A stretch of DNA of 64,000 bases, taken from Massilia sp. METH4. GTDB lineage: Bacteria; Pseudomonadota; Gammaproteobacteria; Burkholderiales; Burkholderiaceae_D. Within the stretch, counting starts at the first letter, position 1. Each line of letters starts with the position of its first letter. The translations under genes and the position numbers were made by a program. The DNA lies in assembly GCF_037094685.1 (NCBI RefSeq), contig NZ_CP146614.1, forward strand, positions 3,658,001-3,722,000, given 5' to 3'. This document shows, piece by piece, positions 1 through 8,827 of the stretch. Under the pieces are notes generated by a model. That model made no database searches and had not been told where the DNA came from. It was given only the letters and a program-made list of their open reading frames with translations.

Positions 1-23
1 CCCCGATGGCCGAAGCCGCCTGA
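1..23 (+). CDS. possible 3' end of an upstream gene (partial)
   Basis: Reading from base 3, a few codons (P-M-A-E-A-A) end in TGA at 21-23. A strong rho-independent terminator follows 21 bases later, which is the usual arrangement for the end of a transcription unit. The piece is too short to recognise the protein, and the frame is chosen only because of the stop and the terminator. Confidence 0.3.
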
Positions 24-44
24 TCGTCGCTGTCTTTCTCCGTT

Positions 45-71
45 GGGGCCGCCGTGTGCGGCCCCTTTTTT
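45..71 (+). terminator. rho-independent terminator
   Basis: Perfect 8-bp stem GGGGCCGC (45-52) and GCGGCCCC (58-65), 5-nt loop, then six T (66-71). It ends transcription of the gene lying to the left of the window. Confidence 0.85.
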
Positions 72-94
72 GTGTCGCCGAAAAATTGTTTGCC

Positions 95-119
95 GAAACC
101 GGGGTCTGACCCCGGTTTC
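95..119. repeat. 25-bp perfect palindrome, GGGGTCTGACCCC type
   Basis: Two 12-bp arms around a single central base, with core GGGGTCTGACCCC, followed by a GGAAATAT-like tail. A related core (GGGGTCAGACCCC) with a similar tail lies near 58623, and a degenerate one near 36400. This looks like a dispersed REP-type extragenic palindrome. No transposase gene is present in this window. Confidence 0.75.
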
Positions 120-194
120 AGGAAATATGTTGCAAGTTGGAAGTGTTGTAAAAAATCGGGATAGTCGCCGCGCCGTACCGTGCGAGGCGAAAGT

Positions 195-256
195 GTTGTA
201 AAAATTCGGGGACAGTCCCCGTGCGGTTGTAAAAATTCGGGGACAGTCCCCGTGCG
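195..256. repeat. two tandem copies of a 31-bp palindromic repeat
   Basis: Identical 31-bp units at 195-225 and 226-256. Each starts GTTGTAAAAATT and contains the palindrome CGGGGACAGTCCCCG. A degenerate copy precedes them at about 144-175. The rest of 24-411 holds no convincing gene: small open frames here simply translate the repeats. Confidence 0.85.
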
Positions 257-411
257 GTTGTTGGGTTGTTTTCGTTGTTTTGAGACCAGTTCAGCGGCAG
301 TTGGATTGCCGTTGGGCGAAAAAAATTGAGACCAAAATGACCACGCTGTCTAGCGGATTCATCAAGCAAATTGTGACATTCGGTGTTTTGATACATGTTG
401 CACTGCGGAAA

Positions 412-423
412 ACGAACGTTCGT
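412..423. promoter_or_regulatory. 12-bp palindrome, candidate TetR-family operator
   Basis: Perfect palindrome ACGAACGTTCGT located 70 bp upstream of the FadL-family gene. The form and length fit operators of TetR-type fatty-acid regulators, but the regulator is not in this window and no clear -35/-10 pair could be fixed around it. Confidence 0.4.
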
Positions 424-493
424 ATCAAAATTTCCGATGGTGTAGTATCCTCGCCCCCGCAGCCCCAGCTGTTATAGGGGAGCAATTATCTAA

Positions 494-1939
494 ATGGTAA
501 GAATAGATAGCGAGACTACCTTGGACAAAAAATATCTGACCCTGATCATTACGGCCGCGCTGGCGGCCGTTTCCGCGACGGCCGGCGCATCCGGCTACCG
601 CTTCGGCTCGCAGAGCGTATCGTCGCAAGGCACGGCCGAGGCCAACGGTGCCGAGGCGGCCGACGCTTCCACCATCTTCGCCAACCCGGCGGGCCTGTCG
701 CGCCTGGAAGGCCGGCAGATCATGGGCGGCGTGACCGGTCTGGTGCCGCATTCGACCTATGCGGACAGCGGCTCGACCCGCTTCACCGGCACGAGCACGG
801 GTGGCCAGAAGCTGCAGGACGAATACGCGCCGAAAGCCGTGGCGGCCCCTTCGCTGTACTACAGCCACAAGATCAACGACCAGTTGACCGCCGGCTTCGG
901 CATGTTCGTGCCGTACGGCGCCAACCTGTCGTACGACTGGGATTGGGCCGGCCGCTATGCGCTGACCGACATGAAGCTGACCGCCATCTCGCTGAACCCG
1001 TCGGTGGCCTGGAAGATCAACGAGCGTCATTCCATCGGCTTCGGTCTCACGGCCGAATTCATGAAGGCCACCCTGGGCCAGATGGTGGACGTGCCGGGCT
1101 CGGTGGCTGCCGCGCGGGGCAACCCCGCCACGGCCGCCCAGCTGCTCGGTGCGATCGTCGCCGCCGGCGGCAATCCTGCCGCCCTGGCCGCGATTCGCGA
1201 TGCACGCGCCGAGGTCGAGGGCAAGGACTGGGGCTACGGCTTCAACGTGGGCTACCTGTACCAGCCGGCGCCGGGCACCCGCTTCGGCATCGCCTACCGC
1301 TCGCATATCGACCACAAGCTGGGCGGCGGCGCGGACTGGGACTTTTCCAGCGTGACGACGGACCGCGTGATCAACGCCATCATCGAGAATCGCTCGCACC
1401 ACGAGGACTCGGCCGCGCGCGTCAAGCTGCGCACGCCGGAAACCGTGTCCGTGAACGGCTATCATGAATTCGACGCCCGCCTGGCCGGCATGTTCGACGT
1501 GACCTGGACGCGCAATTCGCGCATGCAGAACATCAACATCGAATTCCTGGGCACCGACAACGGCGACCTGGTGATCCGCCAGCAGTGGAAGAACACCGTG
1601 CGCGTGGCGCTCGGCGCGAACTACAAGCTGAACGACAAAGTGATGCTGCGCGCCGGTATCGCCCACGACGAGGCGCCGGTGCGCAGCGACGCGCTGCGCC
1701 ATGCCGCGCTGCCCGATTCGGACCGCAATCAGCTGTCGTTCGGCTTCAACTGGAAGCTCACGCCGAAGTCCTCGCTCGACGTGGCTTACTCCTACCTGGA
1801 CTTCAAGAAAGCCAACGGCGCGTACAAGAACGACTGCCGCCCTGGCGTGCTGGAGTGCACTGGTAACGGCGAAACCACCCGCGGCACCTGGCAGACGCAC
1901 ATGAACCTGCTGGGCGTGGCCTACAACTACCAGTTCTGA
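494..1939 (+). CDS. OmpP1/FadL family outer-membrane transport protein
   Basis: Beta-barrel outer-membrane protein of the family that takes up long-chain fatty acids and other hydrophobic compounds. After a signal peptide ending near A-G-A, the mature start G-Y-R-F-G-S-Q-S and the stretch A-A-D-A-S-T-I-F-A-N-P-A-G-L are the typical FadL N-terminal hatch sequences. The C-terminus ends in aromatic F (V-A-Y-N-Y-Q-F), as expected for Bam-dependent insertion. At 481 aa the length is normal. GGGGAG at about 477 serves the ATG at 494. A TTG at 521 would give a more compact signal peptide (M-D-K-K-Y-L...), so the exact start is uncertain. A palindrome upstream may be an operator. The substrate cannot be read from sequence. 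Confidence 0.9.
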   Translation: MVRIDSETTLDKKYLTLIITAALAAVSATAGASGYRFGSQSVSSQGTAEANGAEAADASTIFANPAGLSRLEGRQIMGGVTGLVPHSTYADSGSTRFTGTSTGGQKLQDEYAPKAVAAPSLYYSHKINDQLTAGFGMFVPYGANLSYDWDWAGRYALTDMKLTAISLNPSVAWKINERHSIGFGLTAEFMKATLGQMVDVPGSVAAARGNPATAAQLLGAIVAAGGNPAALAAIRDARAEVEGKDWGYGFNVGYLYQPAPGTRFGIAYRSHIDHKLGGGADWDFSSVTTDRVINAIIENRSHHEDSAARVKLRTPETVSVNGYHEFDARLAGMFDVTWTRNSRMQNINIEFLGTDNGDLVIRQQWKNTVRVALGANYKLNDKVMLRAGIAHDEAPVRSDALRHAALPDSDRNQLSFGFNWKLTPKSSLDVAYSYLDFKKANGAYKNDCRPGVLECTGNGETTRGTWQTHMNLLGVAYNYQF

Positions 1940-1961
1940 CGCGAACCGGTATAAAAAAAAA

Positions 1962-1993
1962 GCCGGCACCTCGCAAGAGGTGCCGGCTTTTTT
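1962..1993. terminator. bidirectional terminator between convergent genes
   Basis: 11-bp perfect stem GCCGGCACCTC / GAGGTGCCGGC with a GCAA loop, A-run on the left (1953-1961) and T-run on the right (1988-1993). It can serve both the FadL-family gene (+) and the lipoprotein gene (-). Confidence 0.9.
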
Positions 1994-2004
1994 CATGGCA
2001 CGGC

Positions 2005-2409
2005 TTACTGGTTCGGCGTGGTGCCCGTGCCGGACGTGCCCGTGCCGCCGGTGGTGCCCGACGTGCCCGAGGTGCCGCCGGTACCCGTGCCGGTGCCCGT
2101 GGTGCCGGCAGCGCCGGCATCGGTGCCCGTTGCGCCGGTGCCCGTACCGGTCGTGCCGGCGGCGCCGGCATCCGTGCCGGTCGTGCCGGTGGCGCCCGTC
2201 GCACCGCCGGTGGCGCCGGCGTCACCGCTGGTACCGCTGGCCGGCGGGGTGGCCGGAGCGGCCGGGGTGGTGCTCGTGTCCGGCGTTACGGCCGGTGCCG
2301 TCGTGTCGGTCGCGGGCTGGTCCGCATCGCGGTTCTTGCAGCCGGTCAGCACGGCAGTACCCAGCACTGCGGCCAGGACCAGGGCGGACGGTTTACTCAG
2401 CTTAATCAT
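2005..2409 (-). CDS. small low-complexity lipoprotein (Gly/Thr/Ala-rich)
   Basis: A 134-aa protein of unknown function. A signal peptide ends in the lipobox V-L-T-G-C, so it should be lipidated and membrane-anchored. After K-N-R-D-A-D the rest is a disordered tail of G, T, A, S and D, including an imperfect repeat of G-T-D-A-G-A-A-G-T-T-G-T-G. AAGGAG lies 5 bases before the ATG at 2409. An in-frame ATG 15 bases further upstream overlaps that ribosome site and is unlikely to be used. The repeated codons make the DNA a small minisatellite, so the length may vary between strains. The opposite strand is also open for 215 codons, but only as a mirror of this composition. Confidence 0.75.
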   Translation of the reverse strand: MIKLSKPSALVLAAVLGTAVLTGCKNRDADQPATDTTAPAVTPDTSTTPAAPATPPASGTSGDAGATGGATGATGTTGTDAGAAGTTGTGTGATGTDAGAAGTTGTGTGTGGTSGTSGTTGGTGTSGTGTTPNQ

Positions 2410-2516
2410 TTCGACTCCTTTCAAAGTGGGTAGATTGGCGAAACCATTAGGTATCGTTAGACCGCCAGGATGGTTGCCGGTTCATGATGTGCCTGATAGT
2501 AATATCCGCTGTCCCC

Positions 2517-3431
2517 TCAGGCTGGGGCAAGCGTACGCAACAGGGCCGGTACTTCGGCCGAAATCTCCCGTGCCAGGTAACCCAGCACGCCATATCGGAT
2601 CGACAGCTGCTCGCCGGCGGACGCATGCAGCGCGATCCCCCAGGCGGCAGCCTGCTCGAGCGTAGCGCCACGTGCCGCCAGGCCGGCAATGATGCCTGCC
2701 AGCGTATCGCCCGAGCCGGAAATCGCCAGGCCGACATTGCCGCCCTGGTGTTGCCACTGCCGGCCGTCCGGCGCCGCGATTACCGTGGTCGCGCCTTTCA
2801 GCGCCACGATTGCGTTCCAGCGCCGCGCGGCCTCCTGCGCCGCCTCGAGAGGGGCGGCGCAGATCTGTTCCTTGTCGCGCCGGGTGAGGTGCGACAGCTC
2901 GCCGGCGTGCGGCGTCATCAGCACTGGCTCGGCGAAGCGAAAGTGTTCCATGTCCTTCGGTTCCTCGAGCAGGTGCGGTTCACCCTGCGCCCGCACGGCC
3001 CCCATGGCGGCAGCGTCGAGAATCAGCGGGGTGCCGGCGAAGCGGGGCAGCAGCGCATGCACCAGTTCCGCTGTCGCCGCATCGTCCTGCATGCCGGGGC
3101 CCACGAGTACCGCACTCGCCTTGCCGGCCTGGTCGCCGAGCTTGCGTGCCGCATCCATCGTGAAACCGCCCCCGGCCGTTTCCAGCAGGCCGATCACGCG
3201 CGCCTCGGGAATCGCCATCGCGACCAGCGGCGCCACCGTGGCGGCCGTGGCCATCGTCAGCTTGCCCGCTCCGGCCCGCAGCGCGGCCGTGGCGGCGAGC
3301 ATCACGGCGCCCGGCATTTCGCGCGAGCCGCCGATGATCAGCACATGGCCGCGGCCTTCTTTGTCGTCGTCGAACGACGGTTCGGGCAGCGCCCATTCCC
3401 GTAACGTTCGCGCGGTGATCTCGGTTGTCAT
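2517..3431 (-). CDS. nnrD: ADP-dependent NAD(P)H-hydrate dehydratase
   Basis: Repairs damaged (hydrated) NADH and NADPH using ADP; a cytosolic ribokinase-fold enzyme of the CarKD/NnrD family. Recognisable parts are the N-terminal G-H-V-L-I-I-G-G-S loop, T-P-H-A-G-E in the middle, and the nucleotide motif G-S-G-D-T-L-A-G-I-I-A-G-L near the C-terminus. It is a stand-alone dehydratase domain without the NnrE epimerase fused in E. coli. AGGAG sits 5 bases before the ATG at 3431. An ATG at 3449 overlaps the stop of the upstream phosphatase gene (ATGA) but lacks a ribosome site of its own. The overlap implies co-transcription with the phosphatase. Confidence 0.9.
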   Translation of the reverse strand: MTTEITARTLREWALPEPSFDDDKEGRGHVLIIGGSREMPGAVMLAATAALRAGAGKLTMATAATVAPLVAMAIPEARVIGLLETAGGGFTMDAARKLGDQAGKASAVLVGPGMQDDAATAELVHALLPRFAGTPLILDAAAMGAVRAQGEPHLLEEPKDMEHFRFAEPVLMTPHAGELSHLTRRDKEQICAAPLEAAQEAARRWNAIVALKGATTVIAAPDGRQWQHQGGNVGLAISGSGDTLAGIIAGLAARGATLEQAAAWGIALHASAGEQLSIRYGVLGYLAREISAEVPALLRTLAPA

Positions 3432-3445
3432 CATCGCTCCTGTCG

Positions 3446-4210
3446 TCATGCCTTGGGCGCGGCCGGCTGGTCCTTGCCTTTCGTGACGGGCGTGCCGGTC
3501 GAGGTCAGCGGCGCAACGAAGTTCTCCAGGTCGAGCACGAGCTTGCCACGCTTGCCGGCGGTGGGGTCGAAGCGGTAGGACGTAACGCTGCAGTTCGGCA
3601 CATCGCCGGCGCGGTCGATCGCCAGGATCGTCTGCTCGTCCATCCGTTCCAGCAGGTAGCGCAGGCAGTTGACGATCACCTGGTGTCCCACGATCAGCAC
3701 GCGCTCGCAGCGGTATTCACGGGTGATGGTGTCGAGCACGCTGCGCAGACGCAGGATCACGTCGCACCAGCTTTCGCCGCCGGGCGGCCGGAAGTAGAAT
3801 TTGCCCACGTGGCGGCGCTGTTCGTGCAACTCGGGATACTTGTCGGCGATGCCCAGCGGCGTGAGCCGGTCGACGATGCCGAACTCCTTCTCGCGCAGCC
3901 GTTCGTCCGCCACCACCGTGAGCAGCTCGTCGCGATCGAGGCCGTTCACCACGGCCATCGCCGTTTCACGGGCGCGCACATAGGGCGAGAACAGCACTAC
4001 GTTCGGCCGGTGTTCCGGCGGCAGCGAGCAAAACCATTGCCCCAGCGCGGCGGCCTGGCGCTCACCGAGCTCGGACAGCGGCACGTCCATGTCCCGCTCG
4101 GCGATGTCGATCAGGAACTGCGAAGCCGCTTCCGCCGCTTCGCGCGCGACATTGCCGGCACTTTGTCCGTGCCGCACCACCCAGATCTGTTGAGGCCATT
4201 TCTGTTCCAT
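3446..4210 (-). CDS. histidine phosphatase family protein
   Basis: A 254-aa member of the phosphoglycerate-mutase-like histidine phosphatase superfamily. The phospho-accepting motif V-V-R-H-G-Q-S is near residue 13 and the second catalytic histidine is in V-L-I-V-G-H-Q. Y-V-R-A-R-E-T-A supplies the usual Arg/Glu pair. The substrate is not predictable. It is the first gene of a two-gene unit with nnrD, overlapping it by four bases if the upstream nnrD ATG is used. The C-terminal 30 residues are polar and add nothing to the domain. Confidence 0.8.
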   Translation of the reverse strand: MEQKWPQQIWVVRHGQSAGNVAREAAEAASQFLIDIAERDMDVPLSELGERQAAALGQWFCSLPPEHRPNVVLFSPYVRARETAMAVVNGLDRDELLTVVADERLREKEFGIVDRLTPLGIADKYPELHEQRRHVGKFYFRPPGGESWCDVILRLRSVLDTITREYRCERVLIVGHQVIVNCLRYLLERMDEQTILAIDRAGDVPNCSVTSYRFDPTAGKRGKLVLDLENFVAPLTSTGTPVTKGKDQPAAPKA

Positions 4211-4330
4211 CGCCGTCCGTCGTTGTCATTCGGTTTGCGAATACTAGACGAAACCACAAAACGATGGCGCGAGATGGTGGCGCAACCGGACGCGACCGCT
4301 GAGCCGGGTCGGCCGGCGCGTCCGGCAAGG

Positions 4331-5734
4331 TCAGGCGGGGGTAGGGTCCGATTCGATATCCTCGCCCGCGTCGTCGCGGTCGAACACGGCAAGATCGGTC
4401 TCGCCCATCACGCGCGACGTGAGCGTGCCGGCCGTGATTGCACCGGAAACATTCAGTGCCGTGCGGCCCATGTCGATCAGCGGTTCGATCGAGATCAGGA
4501 GGCCGGCGAGCGCCACCGGCAGGTTCATCGAGGAAAGCACGATCAGCGCCGCGAACGTGGCGCCGCCGCCCACGCCCGCCACGCCTACCGACCCGATCGT
4601 GATGACGGCCAGCAGCGGCAGCAGGAACGACACGGTGAATGGATCGATCCCCACGGTGGGGGCGATCATCACGGCCAGCATCGCCGGATAGATGCCGGCG
4701 CAGCCGTTCTGGCCGATCGTGGCGCCGAACGAGGCCGAGAAATTGGCGATGCCTTCGGGCGTGCCCAGGCGTTGCACCTGCGTCTGCACATTCATCGGGA
4801 TCGCCCCGGCACTGCTGCGCGAGGTGAACGCGAACGTCAGCACGGGCAGGATCTTTTTGGCGAAGCGCAACGGATTCAGGCCGGTGCCCGCCACGATCGC
4901 CAGGTGCACGCCGAACATCAGCAGCAGCGCGCAATAGGAGGCGGCCACGAAGCCGATCAGGTTCAGGATATCGGCATAGCTCGACGTGGCGACCACCTGG
5001 GCCATCAGCGCGAAGATGCCGTAGGGCGTGAGCCGCAGCACCAGCGTCACGATGCGCATCACGATCGCGTGCGCCACCTTCACGGCATGGTCGAACGACA
5101 CGAACAGGTCCGGCTTCTTGTCGGCGATGCCGATCGCGGCGATGCCGACGAACACGGAAAAGATCACGACGGCAATCGTCGACGTCTTGCGCCCACCCGT
5201 CATGTCGAGGAAGGGATTGGCGGGAATGAACGACAGGATCATGTTCGGCAGCGAGATCGCCTGCGCGTCGGCCAGCCGGCCTTCCAGGTAGGCACCGCGC
5301 GCCACTTCGGCGGCGCTGGCGGTCAGGCCCGCGGCGGACAGGCCGAACAGCTTGGCCATCAGGATGCCGATCGCCGCGGCGACCGCCGTCGTCGCCATCA
5401 GCGTGCCGATCGTCAGCGCGCTGATCTTGCCGAGCGATTTCGCGTCGCGCAGCTTCAAAATCGCCGCCACGATCGACACCATGATCAGCGGCATCACGAT
5501 CATCTGCAGCAGCTTCACATAGCCGCTGCCCACGATGTCAAGGTATTCGCCCGTGGTCTTGATCACCGCGCCGTCGGCACCGTACAGCGCCTGGAGCGCC
5601 GCGCCGAAGACCACGCCCAGGCCGAGCGCGGTGAACACCCTGACCGTGAAGCTGGCGTGCCGGCGTTGCTGGCTGTACAGGAAGCCCAGCAGCAGGAGGG
5701 CGGCGGCGAGATTGAGCAGAACGGAGAACGTCAT
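4331..5734 (-). CDS. tcyP: L-cystine/cation symporter TcyP family
   Basis: Sodium/dicarboxylate-symporter-fold inner-membrane carrier (DAACS family) of 467 aa. Stretches such as F-T-S-R-S-S-A-G-A-I-P, A-S-F-G-A-T-I-G-Q-N-G-C-A-G and E-P-L-I-D-M-G-R-T-A-L-N-V-S-G match E. coli YdjN/TcyP closely, including the re-entrant hairpins, so cystine uptake is the best assignment. Overall length and the acidic C-terminal tail also agree with TcyP. AGGA precedes the ATG by 6 bases. The gene is probably transcribed alone: 120 bp separate it from the phosphatase gene downstream. Confidence 0.88.
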   Translation of the reverse strand: MTFSVLLNLAAALLLLGFLYSQQRRHASFTVRVFTALGLGVVFGAALQALYGADGAVIKTTGEYLDIVGSGYVKLLQMIVMPLIMVSIVAAILKLRDAKSLGKISALTIGTLMATTAVAAAIGILMAKLFGLSAAGLTASAAEVARGAYLEGRLADAQAISLPNMILSFIPANPFLDMTGGRKTSTIAVVIFSVFVGIAAIGIADKKPDLFVSFDHAVKVAHAIVMRIVTLVLRLTPYGIFALMAQVVATSSYADILNLIGFVAASYCALLLMFGVHLAIVAGTGLNPLRFAKKILPVLTFAFTSRSSAGAIPMNVQTQVQRLGTPEGIANFSASFGATIGQNGCAGIYPAMLAVMIAPTVGIDPFTVSFLLPLLAVITIGSVGVAGVGGGATFAALIVLSSMNLPVALAGLLISIEPLIDMGRTALNVSGAITAGTLTSRVMGETDLAVFDRDDAGEDIESDPTPA

Positions 5735-5901
5735 CGGAATCCTGGCGGTGTAATAAAGTTTGGTATTGCAGGGTTGCTTGCCGGCGAAATCATTGCTTCG
5801 CCATTTCTTCGACGAATTTTACCGCCGTCACGACGCTCGCGTGCGACTGCCGCGCGACCGGCGTGAGAATATTGCTGCATATCCTTATGCAATGGAGCAC
5901 G

Positions 5902-6417
5902 ATGAAAGCCCTGCAAAAACTGTTCGGCGCCGGCTATATTGCCGTCGCGGTGTTCTTCCTGGTCAGCGGTGTCGCCCTGGTGGGCATGGCCGCCTGGGAA
6001 ATCTGGGAAGCATTGACCGCCGCGGTCGATTCGGAAACGCCGCCCCGCTTCGTGCAGATCCTGGAATGCATCGGCTTGCTCACGATCGCCGTGGCGGCCT
6101 TCGAGCTGGGGCAGACGGTGCTGGAGGAAGAAGTGCAGCGCGAAGCGAGCATCAGCACGCCGACCCGGGTACGGCGTTTCCTGTCGCGCTTCCTGGTCGT
6201 GGTTGTCGTGTCGCTGTCGATCGAATGCCTGGTGTCCGCATTCCAGTCGCTGCATGGCCACCCGGAACTGCTGCCGCATGCCGCCGTGATCGGGGTATGC
6301 GCGGCGCTCCTGCTGCTCGCGTGGGGAGCCTTCATCCGCCTCAACATTCCCGCCGAACACCTGGAGCCGCAAGCCATGCAGGAAGCGCAGGCGGAGGACC
6401 GGAAAATCGATACCTGA
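5902..6417 (+). CDS. uncharacterised small membrane protein
   Basis: 171 aa, not recognised. It has three to four hydrophobic segments: residues about 10-30, 50-70 ([14 protein letters not shown]), 95-115 and 130-150. The charged stretch E-E-E-V-Q-R-E-A between the second and third should be cytosolic. TGGAG lies 5 bases before the ATG at 5902. An upstream in-frame GTG at 5863 has no ribosome site. It is divergent from tcyP across about 165 bp in which no clear promoter was found. Confidence 0.65.
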   Translation: MKALQKLFGAGYIAVAVFFLVSGVALVGMAAWEIWEALTAAVDSETPPRFVQILECIGLLTIAVAAFELGQTVLEEEVQREASISTPTRVRRFLSRFLVVVVVSLSIECLVSAFQSLHGHPELLPHAAVIGVCAALLLLAWGAFIRLNIPAEHLEPQAMQEAQAEDRKIDT

Positions 6418-6440
6418 GGCGCCGGACTACCCCGCGTGCT

Positions 6441-8228
6441 TCAAAAACCCGGCGGCCGCTCGCCCGCCACGCCGGCCAGCCGCTCCAGGGCCATGCCGGC
6501 ACGCGCCAGCGTGCCCTCGTCGAACAGGCGGCCGATCAGCGTCACGCCATGCGGCACGCGGCGCGGTGGCGCGAACTTGGGCAAGGGGCGCGAAGGGTGG
6601 GGCGCCCAGTCGCTGCGGGCCTGGGCCACCTGCACGAAGCCGGTGCGCAAGGTCAGCGAAGGGTGCCCGGTATGGTTGGAGATGACGATCATCTCGTCGC
6701 GCAGCGACGGCACCAGCAGCACGTCCACCGACCGGAAGATGTCGGCCATGCGCTGTGCCACCATACGGCGCAGCCGGTCGGCCTGCACGAAGTCGACGGC
6801 CGACAGGAAGCGCGCCTGGCGCAGGAAATTCGGCCACGCATCCGGCGTCTGTTCCGACAGCAGCTCCATCTTGCCCGAGAACGTCCATTCCTCGAAGGCG
6901 GCGGCCGCCTCGGCGAACAGGATCGTGTTCAGCGACATGTACGGCCAGGCCGGCAGCGCCACCGGCACCGGCTTCATGCCTGCCTTCTTCGCCAGCTCCA
7001 GCGCGGCGCGGTCGACGTCGGTCGCTTCCTTCAGCCACTCCGGCAGGTAGCCGATGCGCAGGCCGCGCACGGGCTGGGCCGGATCGAAATCGAGCTTGGC
7101 GGAGACGCTTGCCACGTCGCCGGCATCCGGCCCGGCGATCGCGTGGAGCACCAGCATCGAGTCCTCCACCGAGCGCGTCATGGGGCCGAGCTTGTCGAGC
7201 GACCAGCACAGCGTCATCGCGCCCGTGCGCGGTACGCGCCCGAAGGTTGGGCGCAGGCCGGTCACGCCGCAGCGCGTGGCGGGGCTGACGATCGAACCGC
7301 CCGTCTCGCTGCCGATCGTGAAGGCCACCAGCGCGGCGGCCATCGCCGCGCCGGGGCCGGCGCTCGATCCCGACGCGCCTTCCTCGGGCAGCCAGGGGTT
7401 CATCGTTTGCCCGCCGAACCAGATGTCGTTCATGGCCAGCGCGCCCAGCGACAGCTTGACCAGCAGCACGGCGCCCGCTTCGCGCAGGCGCGAGATCACC
7501 GTGGCATCGGTGACGGGGATGCGGTCCTTCAACGGCTCGGCGCCCCAGGTTGTGGCCACGCCGGCCGTGTCCAGCAAGTCCTTCACGCCATAGGGGATGC
7601 CGTGCAGCGGCCCGCGGTACCGGCCGGCCGCGATCTCGCGGTCGGCCGCGCGCGCCTGTTCCAGCGCCTGCTCCGGCAGCAGCGTGATGACGGCGCGCAG
7701 GCGCGGATCGAACTGCCGGCAGCGCGCGATATAGATCTGCGTGAGGCGCTCCGAAGTGAGCTGGCGAGCCTCGATCCAGCGCGACAGCCGGGCCACGCTG
7801 GCGTAGGCGATATCGGCGTCATTGGCGGGCAGCGGGCCGGCATCGGCAAACCCGCGCACGAAGCGGGCCCGTGCCGGGCCGGCCTGCGTTCCCGGCAGCA
7901 CCGGGTCGAAGTGCGACATCGGTGCCACGTCATCCTCGATGCGCACCTTGTTCGGGCCGGTGCGGCGCTCCGCCAGCCCGGCCAGGCCGGTGGGCCAGGC
8001 TTGCGCGGCCATCTCGCGCTGCGCCGGCGTCAGCGTCACCTGCATCAGCTTTTCCGCTTCCGCGAACGTGGCGGGCGACACCTTCGGCCCGGCGGCGGGC
8101 GCCGTCCCGAACGTGGGCGGAGCGCCGGCGGGGGACGGCGGCTCGGCGGCGGCATGGGCGGTCGCGGTGATATTGGCGGCCAGCAGGCCGAGCGGGGCGT
8201 TGATCAGGAAGCGGCGGCGGTCGGTCAT
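6441..8228 (-). CDS. exported amidase (amidase-signature family)
   Basis: A 595-aa amidase-signature hydrolase. The catalytic Ser-cisSer-Lys triad is visible: Lys in G-V-K-D-L-L-D (about residue 215), the Gly/Ser-rich [10 protein letters not shown] (about 283-292), and S-E-T-G-G-S-I just after it. The N-terminus D-R-R-R-F-L-I-N followed by a hydrophobic stretch and A-H-A is a twin-arginine (Tat) signal, so it should act in the periplasm. About 120 extra residues precede the conserved core. The amide substrate is unknown. It is divergent from the molybdenum hydroxylase genes, which also use a Tat-like signal, and the 123-bp gap could hold shared control. Confidence 0.88.
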   Translation of the reverse strand: MTDRRRFLINAPLGLLAANITATAHAAAEPPSPAGAPPTFGTAPAAGPKVSPATFAEAEKLMQVTLTPAQREMAAQAWPTGLAGLAERRTGPNKVRIEDDVAPMSHFDPVLPGTQAGPARARFVRGFADAGPLPANDADIAYASVARLSRWIEARQLTSERLTQIYIARCRQFDPRLRAVITLLPEQALEQARAADREIAAGRYRGPLHGIPYGVKDLLDTAGVATTWGAEPLKDRIPVTDATVISRLREAGAVLLVKLSLGALAMNDIWFGGQTMNPWLPEEGASGSSAGPGAAMAAALVAFTIGSETGGSIVSPATRCGVTGLRPTFGRVPRTGAMTLCWSLDKLGPMTRSVEDSMLVLHAIAGPDAGDVASVSAKLDFDPAQPVRGLRIGYLPEWLKEATDVDRAALELAKKAGMKPVPVALPAWPYMSLNTILFAEAAAAFEEWTFSGKMELLSEQTPDAWPNFLRQARFLSAVDFVQADRLRRMVAQRMADIFRSVDVLLVPSLRDEMIVISNHTGHPSLTLRTGFVQVAQARSDWAPHPSRPLPKFAPPRRVPHGVTLIGRLFDEGTLARAGMALERLAGVAGERPPGF

Positions 8229-8351
8229 CTTATACGGAAGTGTGATAGGCGCAATTGCCGTGCGAGTCTATCATCGGGGCGACATGGTTGCGACTGTTGC
8301 CCTATAGTTCCACCCTTGTTTCACGACTATCCACTGAATGAAGGAGTCCGC

Positions 8352-8816
8352 ATGCCCACCCTGAACATCAATGGCACCGATACCGCGCTCGACGTACCGG
8401 ACGATATGCCCATCCTGTGGGCGCTGCGCGATGTCGCGGGCCTGACCGGCACCAAGTTCGGCTGCGGGGTCGCCCTGTGCGGCGCCTGCACCGTGCACCT
8501 GGACGGCCAGCCGATCCGCTCGTGCGTCACGCCCGTGTCGGCCGCGGCCGGCAAGAAGATCGTCACCATCGAGGCGATCGGCAACGATCCGGTCGGGGCG
8601 AAGGTGCAGGACGCGTGGCGCAAGATCGACGTGGTGCAATGCGGCTACTGCCAGTCCGGCCAGGTGATGGCCGCCACGGCGCTGCTGACGGCGACGCCGA
8701 AGCCAAGCGATGCCGATATCGACAACGCCATGTCCGGCAATATCTGCCGCTGTGGCACCTATGGCCGCATTCGTGCCGCCATCAAGATCGCGGCGGGCAC
8801 CGCCGTGGCGAAATGA
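8352..8816 (+). CDS. [2Fe-2S] subunit of a molybdenum hydroxylase (IorA-like)
   Basis: 154-aa small subunit of an aldehyde/isoquinoline-type oxidoreductase. It carries two iron-sulfur clusters that pass electrons from the molybdenum site. The N-terminal ferredoxin-like motif [11 protein letters not shown] plus a later C gives four Cys, and the C-terminal helical domain has C-G-Y-C-Q-S-G and [14 protein letters not shown] is 5 bases before the ATG. The next gene, encoding the molybdopterin subunit, begins 11 bases after the stop. There is no FAD subunit, as in IorAB-type enzymes that donate to a membrane cytochrome. The true substrate cannot be told from sequence. Confidence 0.92.
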   Translation: MPTLNINGTDTALDVPDDMPILWALRDVAGLTGTKFGCGVALCGACTVHLDGQPIRSCVTPVSAAAGKKIVTIEAIGNDPVGAKVQDAWRKIDVVQCGYCQSGQVMAATALLTATPKPSDADIDNAMSGNICRCGTYGRIRAAIKIAAGTAVAK

Positions 8817-8827
8817 GGAGGGGCGCG

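Noticed and set aside
195..256. possible CRISPR array
   Set aside because: Two adjacent 31-bp units without spacers and no cas genes; palindromic repeat instead.
118..396. 92-codon minus-strand frame in the left intergenic region
   Set aside because: It translates the palindromic repeats and has no ribosome site or homology-like features.
2018..2665. 215-codon frame of Val/Pro repeats
   Set aside because: Antisense to the Gly/Thr-rich lipoprotein. The repeat simply mirrors GGT/GGC/ACC codons.
5760..8813. long plus-strand frame leading into the [2Fe-2S] subunit
   Set aside because: Only the last 154 codons, from 8352 after AAGGAG, are coding. The rest is antisense to the amidase.
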